Source: Plectrocnemia conspersa (Eukaryota; Arthropoda; Insecta; Trichoptera; Polycentropodidae). From it: a DNA stretch of 64,000 bases. Shown here one piece after another: positions 1 to 13,540 of the stretch. The notes beneath the pieces were generated by a model that saw only the letters and a program-made list of their open reading frames with translations, was not told the origin of the DNA and did no database searches. Position 1 is the stretch's first letter. Every line of letters starts with the position of its first letter. Both the position numbers and the translations under genes were made by a program. Where the stretch lies: positions 434,001-498,000 of the forward strand of contig VTFK01000016.1 of the NCBI GenBank assembly GCA_009617715.1, read 5' to 3'.

Positions 1-220
1 ACGCAATCATACTGCTTAAAGAAAAAAATATTTCAGTATTTTAATTTAATATTTTTGCCAAATAAAAACGATTCTTTTAATCGTTAAATCATGAAAAAAT
101 AATAAAAAGTTACTGTAGGATTAATACGTGATGTACATTTTAGTGAATATTCACCATTTTTAAATTACAAAAAAAAAACTTTAAAAAATTTTTTTTAATG
201 GCAAATGTATATTTTTTTTA
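1..220. other. AT-rich non-coding DNA
   Basis: No open frame, repeat or known motif can be supported here. The stretch consists of A/T runs and a partial copy (197-206) of the sequence that starts the hairpin immediately downstream. Confidence 0.6.
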
Positions 221-292
221 ATGGCAAATATTTATATCATATTTAATCTTACAGTTAGCACTGTAAGATTAAATATGATATAAATTTGCCAT
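221..292. repeat. Near-perfect inverted repeat (hairpin), 34/32-nt arms
   Basis: The left arm (221-254) and right arm (261-292) are reverse complements apart from a 2-nt insertion in the left arm, and are separated by a 6-nt loop (255-260). Each arm begins at its outer edge with ATGGCAAAT, a word also present just upstream at about 199-206. The compact foldback could be a tiny MITE remnant or a cruciform or hairpin RNA precursor. No target-site duplication is evident, so its origin is open. Confidence 0.75.
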
Positions 293-1720
293 GCATTTTG
301 TTTCAATTTTTAAAATATTTTTTGATACATCTGATAAAGTAAACCAAAATTGTATCATATATGTAAGAAATATAAAATTAATATATTTAAAAAAAGGCGT
401 TCAAATGGCAACAAAAACATAAAAACATAATCCAAATAAACATTAATTCATTATTAGTAAACACAACCTTACTTTGTGTTATGTAACCGAAATTATTATC
501 AGCAAACATAACATTTATTTATATATTGTGAATTGTTGTTACAAAACAGACGTTAACTCAATGCGTAATTGAAAGTAAACAAAATCAACAGTTACAAGTA
601 AATAGTGAGACGACGGACTAAAATCAGTTAGTAAATTAGTTATGTAAATTTTAACAATAGATAATAATTAAAAGATGTCCGGTATTATTTTAAATATGTA
701 AAACCATATTCATCCATGAGTTTAAAAAATCTGCTATGAGCAATTTAAATCAAAATTATATTATAAATACAAGTTCTGATCTTGTTGATGCAATTAAAAC
801 ACAAAAAATAGGGTATAAATGTAATTTAAACTAGGTCTTTCAAGTTTTAGTCACCGACTTATACTACTGATCTATCGTGCTGGTGTAAAATAATGCCTTA
901 ATGCCGGCAACGTAGTGCTGCAATGGCGGTTTTGACGGAAAAAAAAGAGTACGCATTTTTTTCTGTTCTATCCGATAATCAAAGATCAATTATCCGGCGT
1001 GACTTAAGACAGTTACTAATTTAGGAGCGTGGCAAAAGTACTTCGAAAGTTTTTTGAAAAGGTCTCAACGTTTTCATAATATTTTTAAAATTTATTTTAT
1101 AGTTGTTATAAAAACAAAGCTTGATTCGATAATGATAGCCACAAAATATTTTTCTGTGTTTTACGTTTTTCTGTTGCAAACATGTTTTTTTATTAAAAAA
1201 ACAGGTATAGTTAGTTGGTTTAAAAAATATTTATGTAGTGTATATTTAGAATAATTTTTTTATTGATTTAACTATATTTTGTGTATTGCTTACGCTACAG
1301 TACTTTTTTATAATAAGTAAATTTTGGTTTATAACAATTTTTTTAATAAAAATGTTTATGGATACAAACATCCAAAATAAAATTTGAAATAAAAATGAAA
1401 AAATATAATAGATACCGTTAGATTATACCATTTTTCTCAACCCTGACCATGGCCCATATTAGATTTATTTTCCTAGAAATTGATTATCCTTTATCTTGGC
1501 TATAAGCTGTTAAGCTTTGAATTTCAAATAATCTATTTTTCGATTTGTTACAAATTATTTTTAGGGAAATAATGAACTAAACACTGCAAAAATATCTATG
1601 ACGTCTTTGCATCGAATATTATTAATCACTTTGCTTTTGTTGCGTACTCTTTATTTACTACTTTTTATATGTATTTGTGTGCTTTAAAAAACAACGCATA
1701 CATAATTCATGGGCTAATAA
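293..1720. other. AT-rich non-coding DNA
   Basis: No coding signal could be supported. A small patch of more balanced composition lies at about 890-1030. The one longer open frame (1054-1254) is Phe/Lys/Ile-rich in the way expected of translated AT-rich DNA and resembles no family I recognise. Confidence 0.5.
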
Positions 1721-1724
1721 GTGG

Positions 1725-1960
1725 GGTACTATAGGAATAATGCTCGGGCGGTTTAAGCACGAATCCAGAATAGGAAGTTATCATGCGGGAGCTTTGGGAG
1801 GCTTACTGATCTCCTCATCTCTGCTCTGCTTATTTTTTTCTCTTCCCCGGTTTCCCACACCGCTCTGCGGGAAGATTGATGGGCGTCTGTATTGTCCGCT
1901 GCGGAAACATAATCCGACAGTCGGGGCTCCTCTCCCATCATGTCTTAGTTAAGTATTGAA
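1725..1960. other. GC-raised island of unknown nature
   Basis: Base composition rises sharply against the flanks. Two overlapping antisense open frames (91 aa on plus, 62 aa on minus) run through it, which is what raised GC alone produces. Neither translation resembles a known domain. It may be part of an old LTR or transposon together with the promoter-like patch at 2.24 kb, or a conserved non-coding element. No decisive signal is visible. Confidence 0.3.
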
Positions 1961-2238
1961 TATGTGAAAGTTTATTTGGTTAGCGTGGGTCGACGAGGGT
2001 CCAAAATGGATCGGCCAAATTCATTCGATTTAATTTAATCTTGTTTAGTGAGTGTGTATGTTGTGCGTACTGGCGTATAATGTATACCTAAGGCTATTGA
2101 TTTGATATGAGCGAGACGCCTAAGATAGATGGTGATAATATTATTTATTGTATTTTATAAATACAATGTTAAATATTATATGTAAATATAATACGAAATG
2201 TTATTTCCTATTCTTAGAAGAATGATTCCTGGTGGACT

Positions 2239-2310
2239 CTATAAAAGGGGGTTTCGTTTTGTATATACATCGTAAAAGTGCAGCCTTTGAAAGTTTTAAT
2301 AAATGTTCCT
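2239..2310 (+). promoter_or_regulatory. TATA-box and AATAAA pair, LTR-like core promoter/poly(A) patch
   Basis: A strong TATA-like word (TATAAAAGGGG, about 2240-2250) is followed about 50 nt later by an AATAAA word (about 2300) in a more GC-rich setting. Close spacing of TATA and poly(A) signals is typical of retroviral-type LTRs, where R is short. No terminal TG...CA pair or target duplication could be fixed, so this may be a decayed solo LTR or chance. Confidence 0.25.
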
Positions 2311-2399
2311 ATTTAGATTTTGCTGGGGGCGACTCACTGTAGTGCTGCAGTTGTGGTTCGATAAGTCATTTAAACAAAAAAATCGTTGTTTTCTTTGAC

Positions 2400-4340
2400 C
2401 CTTCGACCAAAAATGTCAAAGTGAGTTATTTTTGTACTGACTATGCAAAATATTTATAATTCATATATGGTATGGGTTTAACATACAAAAGGTAAATTTA
2501 TTTTATTTAAATTACAACAGTAAAAATGTGGATATAGTATTTGTAGCAATAAATAAATACTAACATAAAGATTTAATCTATGTTATTCATTATCATAGCG
2601 TTGCATAATAATATATTAAAAGGGATCTTAAAAACTAAATAAATTACATAATAATTAAAGCAGACTACTTAGCTAGAACAGATCTGATAAAGTAAAAACG
2701 GCTGTTATTCACAGAGCTTTAATCATTTTATCTATGTTAATTTGGCGTAAGCTTCGCTGAATACAAGTTCAGTCGTCTGAATTTATAATTGATAAGCAAA
2801 GTTGAAAGTTTTAGTAAAAATTTAAAACTAATTAAGCATTTTCTAATGGAAACGTTCTGGCTTGTATACGATCAAGATAAATAAAAAGACCAACATGGAA
2901 TACTTGAGAATAAAGTGGAATTTTATCAATAAATACTCTTATGAACACAAAAATGTGACGCTTCTATATCAAAAGCCTAAAATAAATTTTATCATATAAT
3001 ATATTTAACAATATGAGCTGCAAGCTATTGTATGTAGCACTAAGAAATATATCATGTTGAAAAATAACAGTCTAAAATTTCTAGTGCATCTATAACAGCG
3101 CTGTTTAACTTCTCTTAGTCCTTGAGCCATTTTTACTTTTGTAAACATTTCGGGAGCCAAAAAGTCTTTTGTACTGAGAAATCTCAAAAAAGATTACCTC
3201 AGACATTTCTATTCACTTACGGATACTGGTCGATGTTTTAATTTATATACCACATGATTTGGTAAATGAAAAATAAAGCAGAGATGATATTTTTGACCTT
3301 ATTTTAAAAAAAAATAATAATTGGTTTTCAGACCGCCAAAATAGGTTTGTGAACCGCCAGATTGATAAGAATATTATTAATGTCTAAGTAAGGATATTCT
3401 TTTAAATCAATGAAATGAAAAATTTGCTAATAATTTAAAATATTTATTTTAAGATCTTAATGTGTGGTAAGTCGAAGTGCGCAATTTACACTTAAAATTC
3501 CAAAAATCAATAATAAATGATATTACGTTACTATTTAAAAAATATTTATTGTGCTTTGCAGTTACTGCAAAGGCGCATTATCAGGGAAGGCGCGGGCTCT
3601 CTGTGTATATGCCTAGTTTATGCAGCTGCAGCTCTAGAGAGTGCTGTTTCTTAAAGATCTCATATTACAGCCCTTTTTGGAAGTGTATTTTTAGATACAT
3701 AAATAGCCAGGGGCATAGCCTTATGCGCCCTTGAGCAAACATATTTTTTTGTTCCGTTTATTATGACTAAGTGACGTGAAGACTAAAGTGTGACTATACT
3801 GCTACTGTAACCTGACTAATCATTACATATTTTTTTCTGACAAAAGAAAGGGTTTTGATTATATATAACCCATAAATAAGTCACCTCTTATTTTACATAG
3901 TAGATTTTTATGTATTTTTTTAAATCTGTTAAACTGATAACAATAAATATGTTTATAAATTAGCATTTTTTTAAAAAAATTATAGAAAAAACTTATATTT
4001 TGAAATATAAAAAAAATTATAAAAACTATAAATGTCTAGTTATATTATTCACCAATATTTTAATATTCAAAGATATGGTATTGGATTACCTAATAGTGCT
4101 TTTTTGACTAACAAAAAAAAAAATTAAAACCTTTACATTATGAATATATTGATCAAAGAAATAATGCAAATAAATCAAAATATAAAAATAAAATTTCAAA
4201 TACAAAACGTTTATAATACCAAAAAGTTTCTATTTTTTTAAAAAAAAAAAATTCACCAGGGAAAATTAGTGTTATTAAAAATGTAATAAATCTATTAAAC
4301 CATTATAGGCAAAGTTATAAATACGTTTAGAATAAACATA
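2400..4340. other. AT-rich non-coding DNA
   Basis: I see no supported gene. A more balanced patch lies at 3570-3730. Phrases around 3330-3365 resemble the subterminal sequence of hAT elements but are too short to call. Confidence 0.45.
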
Positions 4341-4351
4341 AAAATTGCATA

Positions 4352-4820
4352 AAACGAAAAGTCAACGAAAAGGCGTCAAGGATATTCATTTTTTTGGACA
4401 ACATTTCAAAACAGTGGTCGTGGACCAAAAATATCTGTACATTTTTTTATCCCGTCAATAAAATATTTTTCCTTGTTTGGTCGGTTATTTATAGTCCTAG
4501 ACTGAAATGGCAGTACAAGAGGGGAGGACTTTTTTGAAAGAGTTGTATCACCAATAAAAAAAATTGATTTGCCATTTGAAAAGTTTGGCAGCCTTGCTGC
4601 AGATGGAGCTCTAGTCATGGTTAGCTCACAAAAAGGGCGTTTGTCAAGAAATAACTGAAACGTCTCGGTCTTTATCTAAGAAATTTAATTAAATCATTGC
4701 ATCATAAGCCAGGAAAGGCAGTAGTAACAGTACAGTAGTGTCTTGCATAAATTTTAAAAGAAGCAGAGGGATTAACAGATTGCAGTTTGAAGAGCTAATA
4801 AATGATATTGGCTCTTGATT
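4352..4820 (+). pseudogene. Degenerate hAT transposase (GTF2IRD2/ZBED5-like)
   Basis: Fragments of an hAT-superfamily transposase occur in order on the plus strand. At 4352-4390 the translation begins KRKVNEKASRIF, like the N-terminus of GTF2IRD2/ZBED-type transposases (weak on its own). At 4566-4648 it reads DLPFEKFGSLAADGALVM then SSQKG, matching the family's conserved L-P-W/F-x-K-L-x-G-L-x-x-D-G-A-P-x-M segment with a catalytic-region Asp. At 4693-4818 it reads VVSCINFKRSRGINRLQFEE, matching the following V-N-F-I-R-x-R-G-L-N-x-x-Q-F block. Stops and frame changes lie between the blocks and much of the protein is missing, so it cannot be functional. It is a cut-and-paste DNA transposon relic, not a host gene. 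No TIRs could be assigned. Confidence 0.65.
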
Positions 4821-6320
<1,500 letters not shown>

Positions 6321-6329
6321 ATACTGTTT

Positions 6330-6725
6330 AAGCACAGCGTATCAGAAAGCAACGTGAGTTTTCACGCAACGACAGCTAGTCATAACTGTCAGTTGTTCCT
6401 AAATCGCATTTAGCTCACGTGTACGATACGTGTCGGTTATCTAACATTACCCGGGGATTACAACGGGCGCTTGTCCGTGGAACACGTTCATCAGCAGCCG
6501 GTAACAAATGACAGGAGCCTTGTTCAATTGACAGCGCATACGTTGGTGGCTACGCGGGACAACCTCATATACATTTCATGAAAGTGTGTATGTACACCTA
6601 AGTACCTATCCCTAACCGATGTCGAGACGCCAGTTTCGAGCTAACCGAGAGACGTTATCGCGAGTAAAACGTTTAAGTATGTTACGTCAGTAAAGCGTAG
6701 ATCATAGTTTCTCGTATTATATGCG
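6330..6725. other. GC-raised non-coding island
   Basis: Composition rises well above the flanks for about 400 bp, with E-box-like CACGTG (6416-6421) and several ACGT-core words. No open frame of note crosses it on either strand, which argues against an exon. It is a candidate conserved non-coding element, by inference only. Confidence 0.35.
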
Positions 6726-9295
6726 CATACGTAATACGTGAAACTTTAAAACAAGTTATGAATAAAAGAATAAATAGGTCTTATTATCTAATCTTTCAAT
6801 GCGATTTTAGTGATCGATAAGATTATGTGTACCGTCTATCGTCGTCGTTGTTTAGTAAAATGTATTTAAAAAACAACAATTATTTTATTACTATTAATTG
6901 CATAATAAAATTATTTGTAAATGCACAAAAAAAAAGTAACGTACAAGTTTTAATCACTTGCATAAAAAAAAATAATAATAGTGCTCAACTCGTGACCATA
7001 TAATCACGTTAAAATTTAAAAATATTTTACGAACCACATTGAGAACCACAAAAATGTTATTAACCTATTTGTACCGCCAAAAAAACACTTTTTGTTTATA
7101 AATGGCGCACGCTAGACAATACAATATATCCTTAGCACATTACTATCGTTCTTTGACTCTCTAGTTTACGATCGCTGGCGATTTCCTATTTTGTTATTAT
7201 ATTTTGGCAAAATATACAGCTTTTATTATCATCATTATTGCACAGAATTTTTTACAATTTTTTTTTAAACTTTTTAGTGGGATATAAAAAGAAAAAAGAA
7301 CCAAAAATAAAGTCAATTACATATATTTAATTTTAGAAACATGTTTTTCGGCAAAATAAATATAGCAAAAATTATTTAAGAGTAAAAATGCACTATTAAT
7401 AATTTTGAAAAATAAATACTAACAAAACAGTCTGTTACTTATTCATGCAAACTAAACGGCTTACTATCTTACAATAGATGTTTGCTAAAGTAAACTGTAT
7501 TCTTATTTTTTATATTTTTATAAAATCTAAACGTTTTTCACTGACATCATTAAAATAAATGCTGTGCCTAAGCAGTCATTGATGAACAGTTAATTCCGGC
7601 CAGTTTGACTTTGGTTTTTTTTAGTTAAAATATATATACTCAACAAGCTTAAGCTTAAGTGAAATTTTAATTTATTAATAAGTTAATCAAAATAACTTAT
7701 TTATATCGTAAAGAAAATTCACAGAAAAGCAAAAACACAGCAAAAAATAATACTAGTAACACATTTATTAAAGTTTAAACTAAATCTATGTACTCGTTAT
7801 ATCTACCCTTAAAATAATTAAATCCGTAATTTAAATTTTAGTGTTTGTATTTGTATGCGTTTACACTTAACCCGATTCAGATGGTTTTGGATGCAATTTT
7901 AATCACGGTTAAAAGTTAACCTCGGCTTACTTAACCCGCATCCGCGTGCGCGGTTGAGAACTTTTACGTTAACTTAAATATTTACACCCTGCTCTTAGAC
8001 AGCTGCGCTTGTAAACGTTCACGTTTTGAACGTGAACATTTTCGATTGGGTATTCTAAAACGAAGCTTAAATATTCACTGCGGTCGGTTAGCCTTTTCAG
8101 AAAATACTCTACGTAAACTCTAAAACATTTAAAAATATACCAATAATAATATCTAAAACGAACGACTAAGCGGTCTTATTGTTTCAAACTAATTTATTTA
8201 AAAATAAAATTTTCTTTTTAATAAGAAACTTATTAATAAATATACTAAGCGTCAAACGTCACTTTCTTATTATTATACATTCATATAAATTTAAGCTGAC
8301 GGTTCAAAGATGAGCTGTCTAAAGTTTAACGCTGCCATCAGAGGATCGAAGTAGCTTTCGTTTAATTAAATTTTCTGAGAAATATTTGCAAGGCTTACTG
8401 AATTACATAATGCATGCATGCAAGTCTCGGTTGTATTATCAGAAAGTATGAGATTATACCCTCGGTTGAATGTGTAATACTCAGCTACGTAACTGGCAAG
8501 GGATAATCTTTTTTAGATTTGCGCCGCAGGTGTAACAAATGAGATTGGAAAATTGCCATATTGTTTTATAAAACAGTTTTTATCAAAGCATTAGTGGAAA
8601 AAATCGCACAACAAAAGCAACACATGAAAAATATGAACAAAGAGGTTTTTGATAATAATAGTGTTATAATTAAAACGTATACATAATCAAACTGGGATTA
8701 AATTTTAATACTTCAGTATGTAAAGAATATAATGATTTAAAATTCTATTGATGTTTTTTCCAGTAATCTATTTAAAATATAAGCATAAATAAAAACACTA
8801 AAATATAGCATTTTATTTAAAAAAAATAATAATATAATATATTTTTAAATATGAACTAGCTTTTTGTTTGGTCTGAGGTGTTAGTGCAGAAAAATCGTTA
8901 GTAGATGAACTTGTATAATTTAAATATTTTTTTTTCATTAAAACATACATAATTGAAATATTTCTTTAGACCCATCCACCATATGTGTTTACGTCTTAAG
9001 AATAAACAATCCTGATGACCACATTAGTGATCTGTAACAATTGAAGAACAATTGTATGTTGCGCAGGATAAAATATATTGTGTAGCTAGCGCGCATCCTT
9101 TCCAAACAGAGATTTTTTTAGCGGTACTTATGGATGATTAACGTCTCAAAATGTGCTTCTTGCGTGATATATCTCTAACGATATATTTCTTTCATTGGTA
9201 TGAATAAACCATATGTGACCTAAATGTGAAGTAAAGTGAGCAAAAAACTTGCTTTCAAAAATGCAACATCTGATTTATCGAGTTCCAAGGCTGGG
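6726..9295. other. AT-rich non-coding DNA
   Basis: No gene is supported. The only structured site is a hairpin at 8017-8037 (stem GTTCACGTT with 3-nt loop). A mildly GC-raised patch surrounds it (7860-8060). Text near 7030-7090 faintly recalls hAT subterminal sequence. Confidence 0.45.
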
Positions 9296-9680
9296 AGATT
9301 GATGCACAATCACGATTGGCCAGCAAGCGTGTAACCACTAAATAATATAAGCCCAGACTCTGATGAGGAGAGGGCAGAAGGCTGAGGCACCAGACAAGAA
9401 ACGGGCAGAAACAAGCAGACAGCCAGCGACGCAGTCAATCTACCAGCACCCATCCGGAGTAACCAGCTATGCGCCCTCACACCTCACATCTGACACTCGC
9501 CGCACGCAGCCACAAGAGCCCAAAGCATCATCTACGGCCTTTACCACCTGCGCCACCTTTACCTTCATCGCGAGAAACGTCACGCCGTAATCGTCCATTT
9601 GTCACATGTAAATATAACTTAATAAAAAAGTGTATTTAGATTTACACAAGAGTCTCATTGACCGCGAGGTCAACTCCCAA
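9296..9680 (+). mobile_element. LTR-like element, copy 1 (putative solo LTR, gypsy-like)
   Basis: A GC-rich, about 385-bp segment has a TATA-like word followed by a conserved start region (ATATAAGCCCAGAC, 9345-9358) and a poly(A) signal about 270 nt later (AATAAA, about 9622). This is LTR architecture (U3-R-U5). The same order recurs in reverse orientation at 14.85-15.25 kb with clear similarity at the TATA region, mid-region and poly(A) region, showing a dispersed family. The 75-aa open frame inside (9363-9590) is not conserved in the second copy and is unlikely to be a gene. Exact ends, TG...CA termini and target duplication could not be fixed. The gypsy label rests on general appearance only. 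Confidence 0.5.
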
Positions 9681-10499
9681 CCAACTAAGACTAACCACCT
9701 AAACTATAAATTTAGCTAGATATTCTAATAAAAAAAAATTGAATGCATTATTATTTCAATAATCTTTAAATATATAAAATACCAAAATACTGTTTTTAAA
9801 CCATTGTTTTATTTATAAAGATATCATTCACTAATATTATCTATCATGGCACTTACTATTAACTTAAGATTTTTTAATATTTTTTTTAAGCAAAAGTTTT
9901 AATATACGATATATTTTTTAGAAAAGAAAATAATTGAATATTTTTGAAAAACAAAAACTGTAAGGTAAAAGCTATGTGAGCTCTTCTGTAAAAGATAAAA
10001 ATACTAAGGGCGGAGCTCTAGCAGCGGAACAAAGGGCGTGGACGTTGCTTTATATGTGGCATGCAACTCCTTATTTCGTCCTCGAGTACAACTGTCTGTA
10101 ACTACTTGCTTAAATGACCATTTTAACTTGTCCACTGGGAATTGAAAGAGTTTTTTTAAAACCCATTCGGATATTTTAATTATTCATCAAAATCGATAAG
10201 TCACCGCTTATCTCGTGTGACTAAAATAATGTTAGTTTATAACCAGCTTAATATAACTAGTTATTTAATATCTCTACTACAGTATAATTTCATTTTTACT
10301 TTCAAGCATATATCATTTTACTGCAGTAGGTTTGGTTTATTATGCTAGTAATTTAAAATTCACAAAAAATAAAACAATGAAATTTGATGTTCTATATTTT
10401 TTAAATATTTATAAAAATGTATTACCGAAAGTATGATACTACTTGGGTTTATTTTTATTAGATAAAAATACGTTTATTTTTTCTGTGAATAAATATATC
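9681..10499. other. AT-rich non-coding DNA
   Basis: No coding or repeat signal, apart from a mildly balanced stretch at 9960-10210. Confidence 0.5.
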
Positions 10500-10960
10500 G
10501 CATTATATACACATTTGAGACGTATCGCAACCGGTATATAAAATGTCCCAGGCCAAGTCCCTTCTATTATGCTGAGAGTTGTTCGAGACGCCGTCCCTCG
10601 GGAAATTGAATTTCCCAGAAACGAGGGAATGCGGAATACGGTGGCCGGATGATTACTTTTGCCACAGTTCATCATTGCATTTGATAAATTTAGCCAGCAA
10701 ACACGGCCTAAGTCCAAACGCCGCACAATGGCCCACAAGTATAAATCGCGAATGCCTCGCTAAACTGTTATAGCCTTGTTATTTATTCAAAAAGGCGTGG
10801 GTTAAGCTCTTTTTAAGCTTTCTTTCATTTCCCACAAGCATTCAGGTTCGATTGCTTTTTTTGTGAAGCTCTTATTTCATCGCACAGTGAACACTGCATA
10901 ATTCACGGAACACGCAAATTGCATGTAACGTCAATGGCGGACGTATTCTTGGGTCATTTG
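10500..10960. other. GC-raised island with nested inverted repeat
   Basis: The island contains a 17-bp near-palindrome (GGGAAATTGAATTTCCC, 10600-10616) flanked by a short outer inverted repeat (TCCCTCG/CGAGGGA), giving a stem at about 10594-10628. Open frames on both strands (99 aa minus, 64 aa plus) overlap and resemble nothing known. Candidate non-coding element. Confidence 0.35.
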
Positions 10961-12270
10961 AAATAGACGATGTATCTATGTTAATGGATGTATGGTATTC
11001 TTGGCAGTTGAATAATGAATATGTGGTTTCAAATATCTACATAAGAAATTGTATGTAATTATTCGCACGGACCTCATATTTAATTTACTGGGCAATACCA
11101 AGAAAATTTATTAAGGTCGCTACAAAATGAAAAATGTTTTTTGTAAAAGCTAATTTAAATTAATTAGAGAATCATACTTGTCATATATCTATAATATTTC
11201 TATTTAATAATTTTATCAATATATGGCACAAAAAACGTATAAAAAAAAAAAAATCACTGATGTTTTGAAATATTCATAAAAAAAATGTAAAAATTAAAAT
11301 ATTTGGATCCTCGCTAATAAAATATGTCATATAATTGTCAGTTATTTGTGAAAATATTGTGCTAAGATTTTAATTATAGTACATTGTTTATATTGTACAT
11401 AATTAATTTTTAAAGCCATGGGCGAGAAATAAGATGACCTTACGCAGAAATGGAAACAAATTTACTTAGCCTATGTATCACAATCATGGTTACGCGATCG
11501 TCGTATAGGATAGTATCCCCAAATATTAATTATTAAAATCACGTTTTATTAGCATTTATATGATTTGATCTACGTTAACTGGAAATCCGTATACGTACTA
11601 ATTATATGTTAAATTATCACCGTTAAAGCATACCTGTTTTATTAGCAATTCGAATATTTATATTCAAGCAAATCTAACGAATATGTGCGGTAAATAAGAA
11701 ACAAATGATAATTTTGATGTATTGCAAATCAAAACTCACATTTGGTATCGGCTCGTTGACGGAACTGAAAATTGAAAGATTTTATTACAAAGATGATTTT
11801 AAAATAGTTTAGGTAGTATATATTTTATTTTAAATGTTAAAACATGCCTAGTTAATCAGCAATCCAGATATTTATATTCAGTCAGATCGAACAACGCACT
11901 TGAAAAATCGATAAAAATTTATTTTATATGAACCACTGTCACTTTGCTGCCGGCCATTTTGATTTATAATTAAATACTGATTTTTTATTGGTCGACAGTC
12001 ACAGCCTTCGATCAAAAACAAAAGAATCCAATATTAAAGGCTCTAAAAATAATCGATAAAATTCAAATTGTATTTTTATTAATTATATTTAAATATATTT
12101 CCTTTGTTTTCGTAAATTATTAAAACCGTTGAACGTGCGCATAACAATAAATTCGATTAATCTCAAAACCGTCGCGAAACAAAGTGAAATCGATTAATAA
12201 TAAATATCGCGGGGTGTAATTCTTTTAGTGACGAGTGATGCTGTGTTCAGTGTTAAAAATCTGTGATGTG
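10961..12270. other. AT-rich non-coding DNA
   Basis: No supported feature. Homeodomain-type ATTA/TAAT words abound, as expected at this base composition. Confidence 0.5.
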
Positions 12271-12272
12271 TG

Positions 12273-12905
12273 ACTGGAGACTTCAACGCGAGCCACATGC
12301 ACTGGGATGCGATTTGTTCCAGTAAGTGAATCTTTAATTATTTACACGACACGGGCACTACTGTAAAATTTCCGATATCTTTGACGCAATATCTTTAGTT
12401 GTTCAAAGGTAACTCCCGGATTTATATAATGCACTGCATCCAGGCTCTGTTTTCCGACCACCTTCCAGTGTTCTTTACGTTGGACGGTAAGGTCGAGATG
12501 GTGTTTGAGGTTATTTTTGATTATTTAAAGGATGACTTAAAGCGATTTAGGAGCATAGTAAAATCTCAGATATTAATTAAACGAATTTAAAATTACACTA
12601 AAATTATAGACAATGATGTTCATTACTTAACATCCGTGCTCGAGCAGGCCAAAATAATATTAGTTCAGTTGCGTAAAAATATTTGTAATGACATAAAACT
12701 TACCCCAAAAATAAATAAATGCCATAGTATACTTCCCTGAGATTCACCAGCTGGTATTTTATGCAGTTAATTTTCAAGGAAATTCATAAAAAAAAATTTA
12801 AGTTTTCAAGGGATAAATTCAAAACATCAAAAACGTGGTCGCGTGAATTAAAATCTTTTAAACCCGGGGACTATTCTATATGGACGACGACAAAATCATT
12901 TAATA
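12273..12905 (+). pseudogene. Jockey-type non-LTR retrotransposon ORF2 relic (endonuclease domain and linker)
   Basis: In one frame from 12273 the translation carries GDFNASHMHWD, the conserved GDFNA-x-x-x-x-W block of apurinic/apyrimidinic-type retrotransposon endonucleases. In the same frame at 12453 it carries SDHLPVFFTL, the C-terminal SDHLP motif of that domain with the catalytic His. At least two in-frame stops (near 12330 and at 12396) separate them, and the block between is shorter than usual. Downstream, in another frame at 12869-12904, DYSIWTTTKSFN matches the Jockey linker motif S-L-W-x-x-T-K-x-F before the reverse transcriptase. The element is therefore 5'-truncated, frameshifted and dead. 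Further eroded sequence may run to about 13.09 kb, but no reverse transcriptase motif is readable. Confidence 0.75.
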
Positions 12906-13540
12906 ATATAAACTCAAATATACTACATATATAATCCTTGAACCACAAGGCTAACGCAATTCTGGAGAAGGTCGATTAACTAACTTAGGCATTTTCTATA
13001 TTATATCAACTTACACAAAATTGTGTTGATAAAAAAAATCGAACTAAAGTAGACCGGGTAATTAAAGATATAAGTAGCTCTCAAATAAATTAATAATTGT
13101 TTAACATAGTGGGCCTATCGGAATTTCTTAGTATTGTTAAATGATTATCAAATAAAAAGGCTCTAGAATAGTCAAAGTAGAAAATATATTTATTTAAAAA
13201 CCTTTTTTTTTACGCTTTTAGTACTTAGATTAAATATTTATTTTATGCTTATCTTTTAAATATTTTCCAATTATTTGAAAAATAGCAAAGTTTTATTCGA
13301 TAGCAAAAACTTGGCAAATCTTATATTTTTCTGTTGAGGTAAAGATTTTATAATAAATATTGTTATTAAAAATATTACCTGTTACATACAATGTTTTTAA
13401 GTCACGCTTTTTGTATGCATGCATTTTTGAAGATTAAAAATCCCCATGTGTCAAAGTTACAGTCATCTGATACATATAACACACGATGGTCATTCAAGTT
13501 TTGTGATTGAAGTTCATACAACAGCGTGTTGTATAATAAT
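12906..13540. other. Probable eroded retrotransposon sequence grading into AT-rich DNA
   Basis: The first about 150 bp may continue the Jockey relic. Nothing is readable as a domain. The remainder is AT-rich. Confidence 0.3.

Noticed and set aside
1677..1952. Overlapping antisense open frames
   Set aside because: Stop-poor because of higher GC; no domain, start context or splice evidence.
7030..7090. Phrases resembling hAT subterminal sequence
   Set aside because: No terminal CAG-type end, no partner, too short.
9363..9590. 75-aa plus frame rich in Thr/Ala/Gln
   Set aside because: Lies within the LTR-like repeat and is not kept in the inverted copy.
10439..10738. 99-aa minus frame
   Set aside because: No recognisable motif; the overlapping plus frame is equally open.
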